DNA of 64,000 bases from Platynereis dumerilii (GCA_026936325.1 JAPTHN010000013.1:18254632-18318631), one strand, 5' to 3'. Counted from the stretch's first letter, positions 10,702-22,445 are shown. The notes: generated by a model from the letters alone, not told the origin. A program made the numbers and translations.

Positions 10702-12837
10702 TTGGAAAAAGCACTTGGTCTTTAAAAAGTGTCAGAAGGTTTGTATGAAGCCCAACATTGTGAATTGATTGTATCGTATCTTTTATTATGATTTCAAAAA
10801 TGTAATATCCATACATAATTATGCAGCTGAATTATTGCAGAATTGTCAAGAAAAAAATCCCAGAAAGGCATTTACAAACTATTTCAAATGTCTGATGCCA
10901 TGAAAATGGTTTAAGCAATATCAAAAAGACTTAAACCCCTACCTACACCACTGACACCACAATCAAATATATCCAAGTGTTCTGTTTTAAGATCATAACA
11001 TTCCATTCAACAGGTGTTTTCTTATTTCCTTGTGTTGCTGTGCATGCTGGGAGTTACTCTAAGGTCAACTAATGACAAAACATTAGAAGACAGCAAAATG
11101 TGATACGATGACGTATCGTGACATATCATGCAAAGTCATGACATGGATATACTTATTATTCCTCTTATGTGATGTATACATGATTACTTCAAAGAGGATG
11201 GTTTTCAATACAATGGTGCCTCACTTTCCAGACATGCAATGTTACTTATATTAGGTAAAAGGTAAAATGAGTATCGTGGAAGAGATGCAATAATTCCATT
11301 ATAAAGTTAATGATGCTATGCATTAAAACAATACCCATAGATTTATTACATATTTCTCTGCAAGACTGAACATTTTCAGAAATGTGCAATTTTATGTGCA
11401 TCATTGCTGAATCTCTGGAAATTGAGTGTTGCCCTCAGTAGGAACAGGCCACTGCACTCAGCAGCAAAATACAGTGCACCTTTTGTTGAAATTCACATAC
11501 TGTATAATCAATTTTTGTTGACATTGTCTGCAGTATTGTTTTGCAATACTGATTTTATAAATCTTTGAAGTCTCAAGCATCAAAACAAACATATTCATTG
11601 ATGCATTTTGTTATGCTGATTTAAACTTTCAAACATTTTGTTATTCTGATTTAAACTTTCAAAATCTCCTTTATCTACAAAAGGTAACTTAACCTTACCA
11701 AGTTTATGAAAAATTATATTTTCTTTATATATTGTCTAACCTCCTTCAGTAATGTGCCATTGCATATGAAAGACTTGCAGAGTATGATTATTGTCTGTAT
11801 GAGTCAGTCTCAGTCTCTGTAATCTGTCACTCCATATCAGACTGTAATATTAGACATACTACAGGTTATCAAATTGCAAATAGCTATGGGCAGATGCCAA
11901 AGCCCTGCCATACAGAATATACACATTGTGTTGTTGTCCGTTTATCACGTTATATGGCAATATATTATGGCATATAGTATATTATAATGTAAATTAAAGC
12001 ATTATTATATTGCAAAGTTGCATGGGTGTATCATTTGGGATACTGGACTGCTTTTTCAGCAATAATTTCTATAAAATGCAATTTTATTAATTCACTTTAA
12101 ACCTTCAGTTTTAGAGGTAATTCAACATTATTAATTCCCATGCTCATCAATCACTTGTCAATAAGTTTCCTTCAACTGAAATTCCCATGATTACTGATTA
12201 TTACTTTCAATGATCTCTTTTCAAAAAAATTAAAATTGCCACTTTTAAAGATATTTGTATCTGTTGAATTAAATTAAATATACTTTCAAAGTTGGAATTT
12301 TTGCATTTTAGGGATATTTGTATTTACTTCTTACATCAAATTATTTAATACTTTGCATTTAGAAAACATGAAGTACAGTACAACCCAAAGTAAAATACGA
12401 TTACCCCAGCAGGAAGGAAGAAGCATCCACAACTTTACCCTTTCACACCTTTTGGCTACTTCTGAATACCTTCCTACCTTTACCTACTTGAAGCTACCTT
12501 CTAAAATTACATTAAAATTACGTTTCAACAACACCAATTCAAACACTTTCACTTCCAATGTGTTTGATTTCCTTGATATTGTGCCCCTTTGCTAATTGCA
12601 ATTACACAACTAGCTGCCTCAATACAGTTCTTAATATGTGTTAAGGTTGTGGTGGAGAGTCAAAAGTAGTAGTAAGGAGATTTGGGGTGAAGAGGGGAAA
12701 GGAGGGAAAAATAGGTAAACAGAGGACTTCTGACAGAAAATGTTCTTACTTTATTTTGGGTTGTACTGTATCCCTTTGTGTTAAAAAGGCCTTCATTATT
12801 CATCTGTATTTGAGTCTAATCCTGATCAGAACCACGT
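10702..12837. other. AT-rich stretch with no recognised gene
   Basis: No repeat block, SINE or convincing exon was seen. The only structure noted is a direct repeat of about 30 bp at 11,604-11,662, a doubled unit built on TTTTGTTATNCTGATTTAAA. Short reading frames such as 12,353-12,595 have no recognisable domain. Confidence 0.5.
11604..11662. repeat. Two-copy direct repeat, about 30 bp
   Basis: Two adjacent copies of CATTTTGTTATNCTGATTTA plus ACTTTCAAA, differing by one base (G/T). Confidence 0.85.
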
Positions 12838-12844
12838 TTATTGG

Positions 12845-13019
12845 ATGATGTACTCATGATGTACTCGTAATGTACTCATAAATACGAGTACTTTTCCAAT
12901 GTACTCGAGTACAAGTACAAGTACAGTACCCGTAAAAGCCACGAGTACTGAGTACATACGAGTACTTGGATTTATGTACTCGAGTACACGAGTACTCAAG
13001 TACTCGTGCCCATTCCTAG
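12845..13019. repeat. GTACTCG-rich palindromic patch, possible hAT-type MITE end
   Basis: The motif GTACTCG or its complement CGAGTAC occurs more than ten times in 170 bp, including the full palindrome GTACTCGAGTAC twice. The right edge, read on the minus strand, begins TAGGAATGGGCACGAGTACT, which resembles a hAT-type terminus. No matching left terminus was found, so the element may be truncated. The low-complexity reading frame on the minus strand here (12,838-13,050) is a product of the repeat. Confidence 0.55.
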
Positions 13020-13664
13020 CATATACGAATATGGGAGAAAAATGGACCAATAATGCAATGATAATGAGGTGAGGTCAGCACGAAAATGTTTTTCAATAAG
13101 TTCCTATTGCCAGTTGATAACCAATGGCAGGGAGGACCGGCTGGATGTGCTCAAACCTATTGGTCCAGTGCCTCCTTTCTGATGCCCACGTTTCAAAGTT
13201 GGCCACTGTTTTAAAAGGAACATACAATTAATAGTCAGTGCTCCCTCAGAAAATAGCATCCCCATCCGCTTAGAAACATTAAGTGACACAACACATTGCT
13301 AAAAAGCAAGCCTCGATGATGGTTGTATCACCTTATAAACCTAAGGCGAGAGAACAAAAAGGTTTGGAACTGCAAGATCCCTTACTTTGGACTAACATAG
13401 ATCTGTTTCACCAGTCTTAGAAACATGCTGAGATTAGTTATTTTCTCTTATTATTATAAGCTAAATGTATGGAACTATTGATTGCTATCAATGCTGAAGT
13501 TGTCATATAAAAGTGTTGAGAGACACGGTTACATTCTATCAAGTCCTGCTACAAAAGAACCTCACATTTACATTGAACCAAGAACTTTACCTGCATGGTG
13601 AGGGCAGCTTGGTTGCTTCCCTTTAGAAATATGTACTTATAGAATGCACAAAAGTCTCTAATAC

Positions 13665-14100
13665 CATAATGCCACAGACTAGACTATCATATTGCAATTA
13701 TGACTTGGGGGACGGACGCAGACATCATACAGAAGGCGCAAAGATGTACAACGCATTATCACCCAAGGCTTATACGGCCAAACCCACCAACAAAAATCGA
13801 AATGCACACCAAAGAAGATAAAATGTGCTAAACTTCATTTATATTTCATGGAAGTAATTCACGACCACAAAGGATAGAACCCCTAGAGAATAAAACAAAG
13901 ATATGTTTCGCCGTCGGACAAAAAAACAAGCAACTAATTTAATAAGAACAAAGAACAATTGGACGGTCACTTCATGAATTTCTCATTGCATTTTGTAGTG
14001 CTTCTTGTTTTATTTGCTGTTTCTCTTGTTTTTGGTCATGTCTAGTTTATGTATGTGTTGTTTTGTCTTTGTGTTTACATCTTGTGTTTCTGATTATGGC
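13665..14100 (+). mobile_element. Degraded LINE fragment, reverse-transcriptase C-terminal region
   Basis: A conceptual translation from about 13,686 reads LDYHIAIMTWGTDADIIQKA, which fits the usual non-LTR pattern (Y-x-I-x-x-W-G ... I-x-K-x-Q) just downstream of the reverse transcriptase core. After about 25 residues the match continues in another frame (RIITQGLYG), so the fragment is decayed by indels. The downstream part (13,945-14,050) recurs inverted at 4,930-5,027. It is too short for a confident clade; CR1- or Jockey-like families are possible. Confidence 0.45.
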
Positions 14101-14656
14101 GTTGGGACGTAGTTTCATGTATTTTTGATGCGAGTGATTCAGATTCATACACAATTTGTAGCCTATGCATTAAATTTGAATAAGTTGTTCTTTTTTCGAA
14201 CTATAACATAGAATTATGAAGCATCAAACTATGGTATCATCATCAGGCATTTTGCTTCTTTCATAAAATTCAAAAGAAATCTTTCGGTCAATATCGCTGA
14301 CTGGTTTTTTTAACTTCTTGACCTGAAAATTTAGTAGTACTGTATAGTCGTCATTCCGAGGATAACCCTTATATATTTAAGCATAAAATAATCTCATACA
14401 ACAGGCCCTTTGTTGCACCGGAACTCCAAACTTCCATGCAAACACAGGATTGTTTAAATTGATGTGCAAATATGATGCATGTACAAAATCCAGAAATGGT
14501 AATAACTTAAGAAAAAAGAGGAGCCAGTCCGAAGACTGCTGCCATAGCTAAACAGCCATCATCTATATCCATGCAAACACCAACATGGATTTTTCAATAA
14601 ACCATATTGGGTTTCAAAAAAACACTTTTGTCCCGAAATGTTTTAGAGAGCACCTG

Positions 14657-14720
14657 ACTGTCACCACCCTACTAGTCACCATCCCACTGATCACCAACCT
14701 ACTAGTCACCACCTCACCAG
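14657..14720. repeat. Short degenerate tandem repeat, about 16 bp
   Basis: Four imperfect copies of a unit like CCTACTAGTCACCA in a row. A second degenerate run built on TCACTTACTG-like words follows at 14,885-14,945. Confidence 0.55.
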
Positions 14721-14977
14721 AGAGCTCTGCAGTGCACAATCTGTTCAGCACAATCTGTTCATAAATTGATTTAGCAGGGTGTTGCCCTGACACATGGCCC
14801 AGCAATTGACAGCTAGACAGAGTCAAGTCCTCTGCACTTCACACAAGGAGTCCCAGGCTTCAGAGGGAACTCATGAATATGCAGGGAAATCACTTACTGC
14901 CAAATCACTTGCTCACATATCACTTACTGAGATAGCACTTGCTGGGATAGTGAATGCCATAGTGATAGTGAAACCTG

Positions 14978-15420
14978 TAAGTAAGTAAGTAAGTAAGTAA
15001 GTAAAATTTTATTTTACGTCGATATTTACAAATTAAAGACAACATAAGCGCACAGCGCTTGTAATCGACAAATAACAGTGATAAAAATGATTATTTACAA
15101 TGAGATATGATTAAAATAAATTAAAAGGTACATAGGAGGCAGTGCCCACATTGGCACGCCTTGATAAAATCAGCAACATTTAGTTTGAAATCATTAAAAT
15201 CTTCACATTTTAGCCTATCAGGCATACTGTTCCAATATTTAGCACCTTTGTAGCGTAAAGACTTGAAGCCATATTTGACTGTGACATCGTGTGACTGTGA
15301 GTGAATGACAATGAGGCTGTATGATGAATCGAAAGCAGGTTAGTATTGCTAGTGGGTAGTGCAGCCCTCTAAGTCTAATTCTTGATTGATGAGATGAGGG
15401 ATAGGACGCGAGAGTGACAA
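14978..15420 (-). mobile_element. 5'-truncated LINE remnant with (CTTA)n tail
   Basis: Translating the minus strand across about 15,160-15,290 gives VTVKYGFKSLRYKGAKYWN followed by SMPDRLK, then FNDFKLNV and a final CQCGHCLLCTF before a stop. The pattern K-x-L-R-Y-x-G-A-x-x-W-N-x-x-P is the common C-terminal signature of CR1/L2/Jockey-like non-LTR retrotransposons. A 3' untranslated piece of about 110 bp and a tetranucleotide tail (plus strand (TAAG)n, 14,978-15,003) follow. Further upstream in the same frame there are stops, so the copy is dead. Its 5' limit near 15,420 is approximate. Confidence 0.65.
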
Positions 15421-17513
15421 GACCGCAACATGTTCACTGTTTAATCGAAAAATTCAAACATATAGCCTTTAGGCGACCGAATATTTTCGGATGAACATTA
15501 TTTTTAAAAGAAGAAATTTTAGTCTTTAATGGCAATCAAATCAAAAGTCACTGTAAGATCAGGACACACACACAATATATATTGGGAGATTTGAAATTAA
15601 TTAATTAATTGATCATGCATGTGATGCTCGACAAAACTAAGCCGGCTTCCACAGTGATTGTACAATATGTTTAGTACCTTAGAATCTGATGACATAGTCA
15701 TTGGACCAGCCAAATTTTTTGACCTACTCTATTATTGATCGTTCAATTATTTATCAAAGGTAATTGTCAAAAAAATGACATCAAGAGTAAACGCACTACC
15801 TTTTGGCATACATCAAAAGAAACCATTTGAGCTTCAAGCGAATAAAAAATCTTGAAGAAAAAATCTTCAAATAGATGGCTGACTGGAAACATCTTTTATA
15901 AAAGCTATAAATTATGTCCAATGAATGCACCGAGTCATCATGCTTCTGCTCTGCTGAGCATCTCCCTATTGTGTTTTAAAACAATGGGTGACGTCACTAT
16001 TATTCACAATGTGACGTCATGCAGAATGCTTTTCCTTGCTTAATGCTTCCTTTTCACTCCAGCAATTCCCAGAGTGATACAGGTCCACTCATGCATTCAC
16101 TCAAAAGTCATAACTCATGATTCTAGCTCTAGATGGTAAGGTTCTTCAGTGCTGTGGTTCTGTTGGTTTGAGAGATGGAAATATTTAATGTCATTTTGAA
16201 GAACTTTGCTGATATCCAGACTTCGTGATTGTCTGTTGGGAAGGATGTGACTGGTATTTATTGGTAAAGGAGGAAACTGGACATCTGGAAGGATGATTGG
16301 TGTCCTATGTCCTGTATTATACACTCCAATCCAGGCTAAGTTGGAATTGGTCAAAATCCACTACGAAGAATCATCAGGCCCGGTCTACTCATGAGGGTAA
16401 ACGAAATGAAATAATTACAAATTCTTTCTAGACAATGATTAAAATAATATATATAAAGATATATTGAAAATCTGAATATCAAAAGGATACATGTGTCATT
16501 AAAAAGACATAGTTGCATAGCAACTTGACACTTGGTGAAGATCCAAGAGACTTTCCGAAGCTGAAATCAAACTCTGGACACTCTGTCACACAGCAACTAG
16601 AAGTGTAACATTTACTTCTCACGAAATGACTGACAATCTCGGATCGCTCGACATCTAATAGACACAAGTATTTTCACAGTCAAGATGATTTTGTTATTCT
16701 TAACCCAAAGGATGAATTGAAGTGTGTTATATATATGTATTTCTCTTGTCTAAACTTTCATCAATGGCACATCATCAGCTATAGAGAAGGCAACGATAAT
16801 GATGAGCAATTAGTACTCTCAGCGTAGAACTGTCATATCTTACCTAGCAAAAAAATTAGAAAATTACCGCGTTATTATAACCCCTTTAGGTGAATGCAGT
16901 CTGATTAGAAAACTCTTGTGAGTTCATTTTCTGACGATTTTTTTTTTTGCCTTAGTTCATAGCCTCCTTTGTTCTTGGAACACATTTCATCATCCTGGGG
17001 ACATGGCTATTACACTTCCTTTAAATAATAAATAAGCAAGGAAGTTCCTAATGTAGTAAGGTTTTAATACCTCCTTTTCTTATAAATATTATATGCATTT
17101 TATCAAAATATGCTCACTTTTGGACAAGCTACAATGTAAAATTCCATTACCAAATATGTTTTTCCCAGAATATAATAATCTGACGGAACCTAATGCAACG
17201 TAATCCGTATTATGCAAATTTCATATAGCCTCGATGGCCTCCTAATCTTCAAGATCAAAAATTGTACTGTCCTTAATGCAGGTCTTTCCGCCACCTGTTG
17301 AAATCGCCTTAATTAAAGCTCACTAGTACAGATTATTGAAAAAAGAAAGTCTCTCTTATCCGAGTGCGTTCTTTGATCTAATGTAGTAAGGTAGACGAAA
17401 ACTACCTTAAGGCGGTAAGTATGAAAATATTGAAGAACCTATACATAATTAGTTATAGGGGTATCGACATTGTAAAATCATCAGAGTTTGTCAGACCATG
17501 GAGGGTTGATTAG
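15421..17513. other. Mostly unique AT-rich sequence, no firm gene
   Basis: No repeat block or mobile element was recognised. Two short open stretches on the minus strand, 16,115-16,345 and 16,480-16,660, are somewhat codon-like and sit next to possible acceptor AGs. They match no family I know, and each could be chance. The word TAATGTAGTAAGGT occurs twice (17,049 and 17,380). Confidence 0.4.
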
Positions 17514-17725
17514 GGATGGATGGATGGATGATTGGAGCTTTACGTCCTGTATTTTTGCACTTTGTATGTAGGCTAATTAGGACAGGAGGAGGACACGGCA
17601 ATGAGGTGAAGGACGATTTAAACAGCCATCCAACATAGGCCCAGGTGACCAGGTAAGAGCTGGATTCGAACCCTGGACCCAGCGATTGGCAGCCCAGCGT
17701 GCTACCGCTAGACAAACCCTCCCCC
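17514..17725 (-). mobile_element. tRNA-derived SINE-1, near-complete copy
   Basis: This is a good reference copy. The minus strand begins GGGGGAGGGTTTGTCTAGCGG (A-box region), has CTGCCAA in the anticodon-loop position (glycine-type GCC anticodon) and a perfect B-box GGTTCGAATCC. The body then runs to TACAGGACGTAAAG and ends in three to four ATCC units. Elements of this type are transcribed by RNA polymerase III from the internal A and B boxes and mobilised by a partner LINE. The head end abuts the foldback element at 17,730. Confidence 0.9.
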
Positions 17726-17729
17726 AGTG
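17722..17729. other. Target-site duplication, left copy
   Basis: CCCCAGTG immediately precedes the foldback element and is repeated exactly at 18,114-18,121. Part of it belongs to the SINE head, so the foldback element appears to have inserted at the edge of the SINE. Confidence 0.7.
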
Positions 17730-18113
17730 CATGTATATATTTTTCATTATTTGGCATGTTCACAAATTTGTGGAGGTGTAAAAACGAGCATGTACGAATT
17801 CGTGGACATGAAAAAACGAGCATAGGTGCTCGTGTACATGTAAAAACTAACATTCGTGAATGTGCTATATTATTCATTCGTGTATCTGCCAATACTAACA
17901 TTCGTGGAAGTGCTATATAATTAGGGTTTAGTGTTAAAATTAGGTTTAGAGTTAGTTTTAGCCAAGTTTAAGGTTGCAATGTTCGAAATTACACATACAC
18001 AAATTCGTGAATAGCAATATTTCACACTTACACGAATGCTAAATTTGTGTATATGTTCGTTTTTGCATGTTTACAAATTCGTGTACATGCCAAATAGTGA
18101 AAAATATATACCT
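17730..18113. mobile_element. 384-bp foldback (palindromic) MITE
   Basis: The left end contains GTATATATTTTTCATTATTT followed by GGCATGT, and the right end is the inverse of nearly the same sequence. The arms continue inward for about 120-180 bp with repeated ACGAATTCGTG / CACGAATTTGTG words, and an AT-rich centre with TTAGGGTTTAG and TTAGGTTTAG lies between them. An exact 8-bp duplication flanks it, which is typical of hAT elements (a 9-bp Mutator-type duplication with one mismatch is the alternative). There is no transposase, so it is non-autonomous. Reading frames crossing it are accidental. Confidence 0.8.
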
Positions 18114-18121
18114 CCCCAGTG
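18114..18121. other. Target-site duplication, right copy
   Basis: CCCCAGTG, identical to 17,722-17,729. Confidence 0.7.
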
Positions 18122-19549
18122 ATGATCAGGGATTGACCCATTTAATATTTCTTTATTCAAAGCAAAATATTTACTTTCACTGGTAAAGACCAACAACTTC
18201 CAAACTCTTTTGTTCATTTCAGTGATCATTGATTGTCTTGCAAGATTTACAGATATTTTGTCGGTTTTCTAAAAATGCGAATTTAAAAAAATGTTAAAAC
18301 AAAAGTAAACTAAAAATTATCTGGAGAAGGATACTTGCATCTGCCATTTGTCTATTTAGGAATAACTGATGTTGATTCAGTGTAGAATGTACATCCATCT
18401 TCATACCAACGATTATCCTATCCCTTTATTGATTGACACAGAATTTTTAGCACTTAGTCTTGAGCTTGTGCCATGAATCTGTCAATATGCTCATATGCCA
18501 TTCCCTGTTGGTTTTCTTGATTTTTTTAAAGCTTTTTTTTTGGCAACTTCTCCAGCTCATATTGTTGCCTTTGATTTCATCCAATATCAATTACTTCCAA
18601 TGGAATAATCAAGACATTTTTCTGCCATTCATTGTTGTTATTTTACTTTATATTTTTATAGTGATTTTGTGATTCATGATAATAAGGCCCAAATATTTGA
18701 TTTTTAACAACTCAGCTTGACCGACCTAGCATATTTGTTTCCTTAAAAAAGGTTAAGCTTTCTCTACATTTTTATAATACTCTCGTATATCATCAAAAAA
18801 TGCGATTTAGCCTTTTTTCCATCCTACTAACTTTAAAAAGTGCCCCCGAGAAGATCCGAGAAGCTACAAAATAATTATGTCTTGACTTTAAGTGATCATA
18901 TGAAAATGCTATTGAGGGTACTGAGGAGGTCATGGGAGGAAAATGGGGGCTAAGGAAGAGTAAGACGGGGCAAGTGGGAGAAGTGAAAATGGGGGGAAAT
19001 TGATATTACAGGAATAAGAAAAGTGAGCTGCAGCTGTATCCTATCATGAGGCCTAAAATCACAGTTGTTCTGTTGATTCTTTTGCCAATTCTCAATTCTA
19101 ATTTCAAAGGGCATAAAGTAAAATGAATGTGGACATCATGACTCACCTCACACTGAATTAGTTATATAAATATTATACCACAAGGATCCATTATGTGACC
19201 TATCTGCCTGCATATATCAACCCAGGTGCACGAATATCCGGGCCTCTCGTATTATGCCTTTATCAGAGGCAGCAGATAGTCGGAATGCAGAGAAAGGTCA
19301 TGTGACCTAATCACATGAGATAATGACGTGACTTCATCACTTCCGGCGTGAGGTGTCATGTGACCTGTCAGTTATGACATAACAGAGACAGTAAGGGGTC
19401 ATTGAGTGCAAGAGATTTGGGTTTGCACTGGTAAGGTATATCATCATTCTTTTTGGCTGTAGTATTAATTTATTAGTGATAGACTGATAGTATGCTTTAA
19501 GAGTTTTGTTTTATCTAGGAGATGAGACAGATGATGATGGGGGAGGCAG

Positions 19550-19700
19550 ATTGTATGGCTTTACATCCTGTATTTATGAAATGACTCAGAAAGCACGGTG
19601 AGGTTAGTTAACTCTTGAACAGGATGAAGCATCTGTCTAGCATAGGTTTTCCACATTGGAAAAAGTTGGCAGCGTACTACTACTGAGTTAAGCCCTAGTA
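19550..19700 (-). mobile_element. Probable decayed SINE-1
   Basis: CTTTACATCCTGTATTTATG near its left end matches the tail-side body of SINE-1, and CTAGCATAGG and TTGGCAGCGTACTACTACTG to the right fit the head side in the correct order and spacing. The middle is heavily changed. Confidence 0.4.
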
Positions 19701-21849
19701 GTCAGACAGAAATGTAGAACTGTGAAATACACATTTTATCAAAACTACTTGCAGCAATATAAAATACATTTTGAAAATGTACACAATTTACTTTATGCTG
19801 TATGGGACTCTTTAATGGAAAAATATGTATCTCCACAAAACATCTATCTTAATTTACTCTCCCTCTAATCTCAGCAGTGAACATTTCAAACTATATAATA
19901 AGAGACAAAAACTTGACTGAGAGGGCTCTGAAAGATTGCAAGTAGGAAGATAAAGTTCACCTGCTTTTTGGACAAAATGAGCAATGATGTCAGAAACAAA
20001 ATGACCTGAGACTGAACTGAACTCGAAAAGAAAATTACTGTCTACCGCTGAGTTTATAAGCACTTGGTGCGATAATCAATAAGCTATTTGGTGCAATTAT
20101 TGACTTAGCCTGTCTAGTCCAATTTAAGTGACAGGCTATTTTCTAAACCACTGAAGTAGAGAGATTCCTACAGTCTAAACAAGCCTCTTTTAAAAAGTAT
20201 GTTATTGGCAAAATCTGTATGAAGAAAATACTTAAAGGTCAATTATTCTCAAAGGAATCAAACCTGTCCATGCAAGAAATTTCATATAATCATAATATAG
20301 GCTAATCATATTATTCAATGTTTGCCCAAATATTTGTAATTGTTTAGTCACTGAATTATTGTAAGATGGAACAGAGCAAACACAATACAATTAATAATAA
20401 TAAAATGCGAATTCCCCACAACTCAAATGAAGAAAAGCACTGCTCTATAATGTAACATCTTTAAAGTATTTACCTGAGAGTTCATTTTATAATATTTCAA
20501 GTAAAATGTTTTAACTCTCTCATTTGCAGTAATTCTCCGATTTGCAGTTTCTTTACTGCCTCAAAAAAAAAAGAATCTAGTCATGAATAAATAACTCCAT
20601 ATTTTATTTGATTCTCTTGCTGCTGACTTTGAGATTCTAAAAAAACCATTTTATATAATCTAGCCTGGAGGTGCATGTGCATAACAGTCTCAAAGCTGAC
20701 ATTAGAAAGTTATCTGTTTTGAATCAGAAACATAACATCCCCATTTGCCTCAGGGACCTACTGCCTACGATTACATCAAAACTTTCTAAAAGGTTCAAAT
20801 CTGTTTTGATGATGTCTGCAAGCTACAGTATTCATAGATGTCTCATTTATGTATAGCGTTGGACATATGTAATACGACAATACTGTTTCTCACACTGTGA
20901 CTTGAGAATATTTAAGGGAATACATACATTGTAGTTTGGAATTCTTTCTTTACCTTCTCCTGGCGTCAAACTGAATCAAAATGAGCGCGCGGTAAAATCA
21001 GAGGAAAAAAATGCTTTGAGAAATTTTTGTATCCAGTTTCCCTATTCCACGCTGAACTGTAAACCTAACTGCCCGCAGTTACTGTTAAACCAACAGTACA
21101 TGCCGTAAAAACAATGCTTTCTGCCGTAAAGTGGCACTTTAATGGCAGATACTGTAATGAATACATAAAGTAACACAGCAGGTTTATAGTGTATGTCTTA
21201 TGTTGGAATTTTAAATAATTCTTTTGTTCTAGTTTATTCGATTCTAATAAGACCAACCTGGTCATCAATAGTCTTATGTCAGATTATAATTTGTTACATT
21301 CAATATTGACTATTTTCCAAAAAATGTCTGCAACTTGACACTTTACAAAGTAGAATAAAAGAATAATTTTGTGTTGTGGCCATCATAAATTTATACTGTA
21401 CCAAATTTTAAGTACATTACTATAGATCTATCAACAGATCTGATCTATCAAAGAAGGCCAGCTGCAAACAGTGTCCAAGGAAGAGTGCCTTTTTATTGAT
21501 TTGTGGTATTATTTATGCAAAAAGCACAGGTCACTGATTATTGGTTATGTACTCAGGTATATCAAAGGTGTTTCTCAGGTTTTGAGATGTTCCTACAGGT
21601 GAGGTTTAGATTTGGATATATCTGCTGATGTCATAAGAATATTGATCAGGATTTCAAAACAGTTGTCATAACATATTGAAAGAGGTTGGTGTCAACTAAA
21701 CGGGCCTACCTTCATCTGTTTTGAAAAATACTGTTTTTTTTAGGCAATGCATCAGCCCCTCGCTGATATAGTCTTAGTGACTCTTATTAAATAGCCACTC
21801 GTCTCTGTATAGCTGGGTGCAGGACTCCTGACAGGTGGCCAGAGGCTAA

Positions 21850-22010
21850 ATCTGGACTGTGAAACTTCGTCATCAGAATGGGTGGCCAGTGTCGTAGTAA
21901 AACCCGGACGGGGCCAAATTTGATAAAACGCGGATTTGCAGGTGCGGAACGGGACGCTTTTTTCGGGATCGGCGTAAAAAACATGCAGATGTGGTTTAAT
22001 TTGCTGAACA
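21850..22010. other. CpG-rich pocket in AT-rich DNA
   Basis: About a dozen CpG dinucleotides fall in 160 bp (for example AACCCGGACGGGGCC and GCGGAACGGGACGC), in a neighbourhood that is otherwise poor in CpG. On the minus strand two frames are open through it (21,752-22,039 and 21,787-22,011), but neither gives a domain I recognise. It could be an exon relic, a young repeat not yet depleted of CpG, or an unmethylated regulatory patch. Confidence 0.35.
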
Positions 22011-22116
22011 AGCTGAATTTGATTTAAAAATCGCCTCAATTTTATTTTTTTTTAAATTTTCTTTTTTCTGTTCTGATCATGTCGCCATTTTGTCGTCACC
22101 TGTCATCTAACATCTT

Positions 22117-22321
22117 CACTGTAAAATTAAAAATTCGAGTCAGCTTAATAGATTGAGTGAGATGGTTGCAAAATTCTTTTCAGCTAATACAGCTTGTTGT
22201 TTTAAGTTATGACAACAGACAGATTATCATTAGGTGAAACAACAAGCTATGTTACCTCAAACAAATTGTGCAACCATCTAACTCAATAATTCAAGCAGAC
22301 TCAAAATTTCAGATTTTACAT
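22117..22321. mobile_element. Palindromic MITE, copy 1
   Basis: The ends are inverted repeats of about 50 bp containing TGTAAAAT, GAGTCNGCTT and GATGGTTGCA. An inner pair of inverted words (AGCTTGTTGTTT / AAACAACAAGCT) makes most of the 205 bp self-complementary. A sister element lies 770 bp to the right at 22,889-23,101. No target duplication could be fixed. Confidence 0.75.
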
Positions 22322-22324
22322 TAA

Positions 22325-22445
22325 TCCATTATCTCCAATTCAGTCCTTTCCTAACCTGTTGAATCCTATCCTTTTGAAACCTTTCCTATCTTATCATGTT
22401 GTTTCCTATCCCATCCTATCCTGTCGTATCCCAGACAATCCTATC
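22325..22445. repeat. Degenerate (CCTAT)n pentamer tract
   Basis: Many words of the form CCTATC, CCTTTC and TCCTAT in succession over about 120 bp, directly right of MITE copy 1. Confidence 0.75.

Larger units (their letters stand above)
18122..22116. other. AT-rich stretch with little recognisable content
   Basis: I see no gene. Possible items are a very decayed SINE-1 at about 19,550-19,700 and a CpG-rich pocket at 21,850-22,010. Reading frames at 18,460-18,672, 19,854-20,063 and 20,671-20,856 have no recognised domain; the first is hydrophobic only because the strand is T-rich. Confidence 0.4.

Noticed and set aside
17270-17310. STGGGKT, a Walker-A-like string on the minus strand
   Set aside because: Only a short open stretch surrounds it, a stop follows about 12 codons later, and no other ATPase motif was seen. 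Judged chance.
17491-17901. 136-codon minus-strand frame
   Set aside because: Composed of SINE-1 and foldback-element sequence; similar frames appear at other SINE copies.
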